From assembly GCA_946614435.1 (NCBI GenBank), contig CAMOGW010000012.1, positions 1 to 64,000 on the forward strand: a stretch of 64,000 nucleotides of DNA, given 5' to 3'. Position numbers and translations under genes: made by a program. This DNA is from an uncultured Prevotella sp. (lineage in GTDB: Bacteria; Bacteroidota; Bacteroidia; Bacteroidales; Bacteroidaceae). Below, in pieces: positions 63,086 through 64,000 of this stretch; the first letter of the stretch is position 1; each line of letters starts with the position of its first letter. The notes beneath the pieces are model-generated. The model had not been told where the DNA came from, made no database searches, and worked only from the letters and a program-made list of their open reading frames with translations.

Positions 63086-63372
63086 TATTCCTCTCTTCCA
63101 TTTTTTACTTTTCCTTTCAGTGCCTGATTTGGCTTGAATGCCAACACCAATTTTGGCGGCACCAGCATACGAAGACCTGTGGTGGGGTTCATCATGACAC
63201 GTTCCATCTTCTTTTTCACCTCAAAAGTGCCAAAACCAGATATTTGTAATGAGTTGCCTTCCATGAAGCCATCGCCCATAGCATTCACCACATTGAGCAT
63301 CAGCTTTTGAGTCTTATCGCTTTTGTATCCCATTCTGCGGGACAGCTCTGCTACGAATTCTTTATTATTCAT
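63085..63372 (-). CDS. HU-family DNA-binding protein
   Basis: 95 aa. MNNKEFVAELSRRMGYKSDKTQKLM ... LQISGFGTFEVKKK ... RMLVPPKLVLAFKPNQALK is a complete HU/IHF subunit. The arm is altered: the usual RNPxTG reads MNPTTG. I chose ATG 63372; it overlaps the rimO stop as ATGA, and a longer frame upstream is only rimO read out of phase. Confidence 0.9.
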   Translation of the reverse strand: MNNKEFVAELSRRMGYKSDKTQKLMLNVVNAMGDGFMEGNSLQISGFGTFEVKKKMERVMMNPTTGLRMLVPPKLVLAFKPNQALKGKVKNGREE

Positions 63373-64000
63373 ATTATTTCTCCATAGAGGTCGAATTCCT
63401 CGGAATCTGTTATTCTTACTTGATAGAAGTCTCCTATGTTCAACGGTGTATTGGCAGGGATAAGCACCTCCGGATCCACTTCGGGTGAACAAAATTCTGT
63501 GCGTCCTATATAGTAGTCGCCTTCTTGTCTGTCCACAATCACCTTCATCGTTTTCCCCACTTTATCCGCCTCCAGTTCAGCGCTGATACTCTGCTGCACG
63601 CGCATCAGTCGGTCCAGTCGTTGTTGTTTCACTTCCTGTGGCACATCGTCTTCATAGTGATTGGCTGAATAGGTGCCGTCTTCTTCTGAATAGGCAAAGG
63701 CTCCCATTCGTTCGAAACGAGCCCACTTTGTGAAAGCCATCAGTTCATTGAAGTCTTCATCGGTCTCGCCGGGGAATCCCACCATAAGTGTTGTGCGGAT
63801 GTGAATGCCTGGCACTTCGCGGCGCATGCGCTCAATGAGCGCTATCGTCTCTTCCTTAGTCGCATTTCGGTGCATACGCGACAGCATGTGGTCTGAGATG
63901 TGTTGCAGGGCTATATCCATGTAGTTGCACACATTATCGTGCTCGCGCATCACGCGCAGTAATTCCCACGGAAAATTAGAAGGATAGGCATAATGCAGGC
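63369..64000 (-). CDS. rimO: Ribosomal protein S12 methylthiotransferase RimO (5' part outside window)
   Basis: About 210 C-terminal residues are seen; the frame stays open to the window edge (LHYAYPSNFPWELLRVMREH). The enzyme is a radical-SAM methylthiotransferase modifying Asp of S12. The visible part includes NVCNYMDIALQHISDHMLSRM and TLMVGFPGETDEDF from the radical-SAM barrel, and a C-terminal TRAM domain (about the last 65 residues) that binds the substrate. The CxxxCxxC cluster motif lies beyond the edge. Its stop overlaps the HU start. Confidence 0.93.
   Translation of the reverse strand, partial: LHYAYPSNFPWELLRVMREHDNVCNYMDIALQHISDHMLSRMHRNATKEETIALIERMRREVPGIHIRTTLMVGFPGETDEDFNELMAFTKWARFERMGAFAYSEEDGTYSANHYEDDVPQEVKQQRLDRLMRVQQSISAELEADKVGKTMKVIVDRQEGDYYIGRTEFCSPEVDPEVLIPANTPLNIGDFYQVRITDSEEFDLYGEII

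Noticed and set aside
63373..63492. 40-residue N-terminal extension of HU
   Set aside because: The extension is the rimO C-terminus read in another frame; HU proteins start at MNNKEF and ATGA coupling supports 63372.

Overview
The window is a stretch of bacterial chromosome from a member of the Bacteroidales, most likely Prevotella or a close relative (inference). Three things support this. Many gene starts are preceded by the Bacteroidetes housekeeping promoter (TTTG, about 19-20 nt, then TAnnTTTG). Shine-Dalgarno sequences are inconspicuous. The gene families are typical of the phylum: DUF4296, DUF3256, DUF5687, DUF2027-Smr, the Bat aerotolerance cluster, a lamin-tail/OadG fusion, and a TraR/DksA-like protein without zinc cysteines. 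Nearly all genes are housekeeping or metabolic. There is no prophage, CRISPR array, rRNA operon or resistance island. The only mobile DNA seen is a broken IS1380-type transposase at the left edge.

Layout. 1-1.3 kb: IS1380 remnant, tRNA-Ser(CGA) with its own promoter and terminator, and a non-coding stretch holding a 25-bp perfect inverted repeat. 1.3-6.0 kb (+): ftsK, a LolA-like carrier and a DUF5687 ABC-type permease. 6.0-7.5 kb (-): pyrB-pyrI with a terminator overlapping the pyrI stop. 7.6-12.6 kb (+): mazG, a lipocalin-like lipoprotein, RNase Z, NhaD and pfkA. 12.7-24.1 kb (+): a long co-directional run of ileS, traR/dksA-like, lspA, a DUF4296 lipoprotein overlapped by a small gene, a nucleoside permease, a bifunctional nuclease, rsmE, DUF3256, a 56-aa membrane protein, nitroreductase, DUF2520, kdsC-like and maf. 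24.1-24.4 kb: a strong promoter and terminator enclosing an apparent small RNA. 24.4-35.5 kb (-): mltG, then pgm-msrA separated from it by a structured intergenic region, then valS, an AspT/YidE-type transporter and a Na+-pumping decarboxylase module (OadG, biotin carrier, OadB). 35.7-50.4 kb (+): PBP1A, ilvD, ilvB, ilvN, rpiB, metY, relA, a PfkB sugar kinase, a porin, asparaginase and rubrerythrin. 50.4-64.0 kb (-): transcription runs leftward through rimO (cut by the window edge), HU, an HU-TM-LysM protein, moxR, DUF58, a BatD-like protein, batA, a batB-batC fusion, a batD-batE fusion, PAP2, queA and DUF2027-Smr.

Together the genes describe an anaerobe or microaerophile. It has pyrimidine and branched-chain amino acid synthesis, sulfhydrylation-type methionine/cysteine synthesis, sodium-coupled energetics (NhaD, OadB/G), peptidoglycan synthesis and trimming (PBP1A, MltG), lipoprotein maturation and transport (LspA, LolA), stringent response, and oxidative-stress functions (MsrA, rubrerythrin, Bat).

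The items most worth a second look are the intergenic small-RNA candidate near 24.25-24.34 kb, the 185-nt same-strand gene overlap at 18.03-18.22 kb, the membrane-anchored HU-LysM protein translationally coupled to HU and rimO, the double Bat gene fusions, the nested inverted repeats at 25.5-25.85 kb, and the decarboxylase module lacking its carboxyltransferase subunit.
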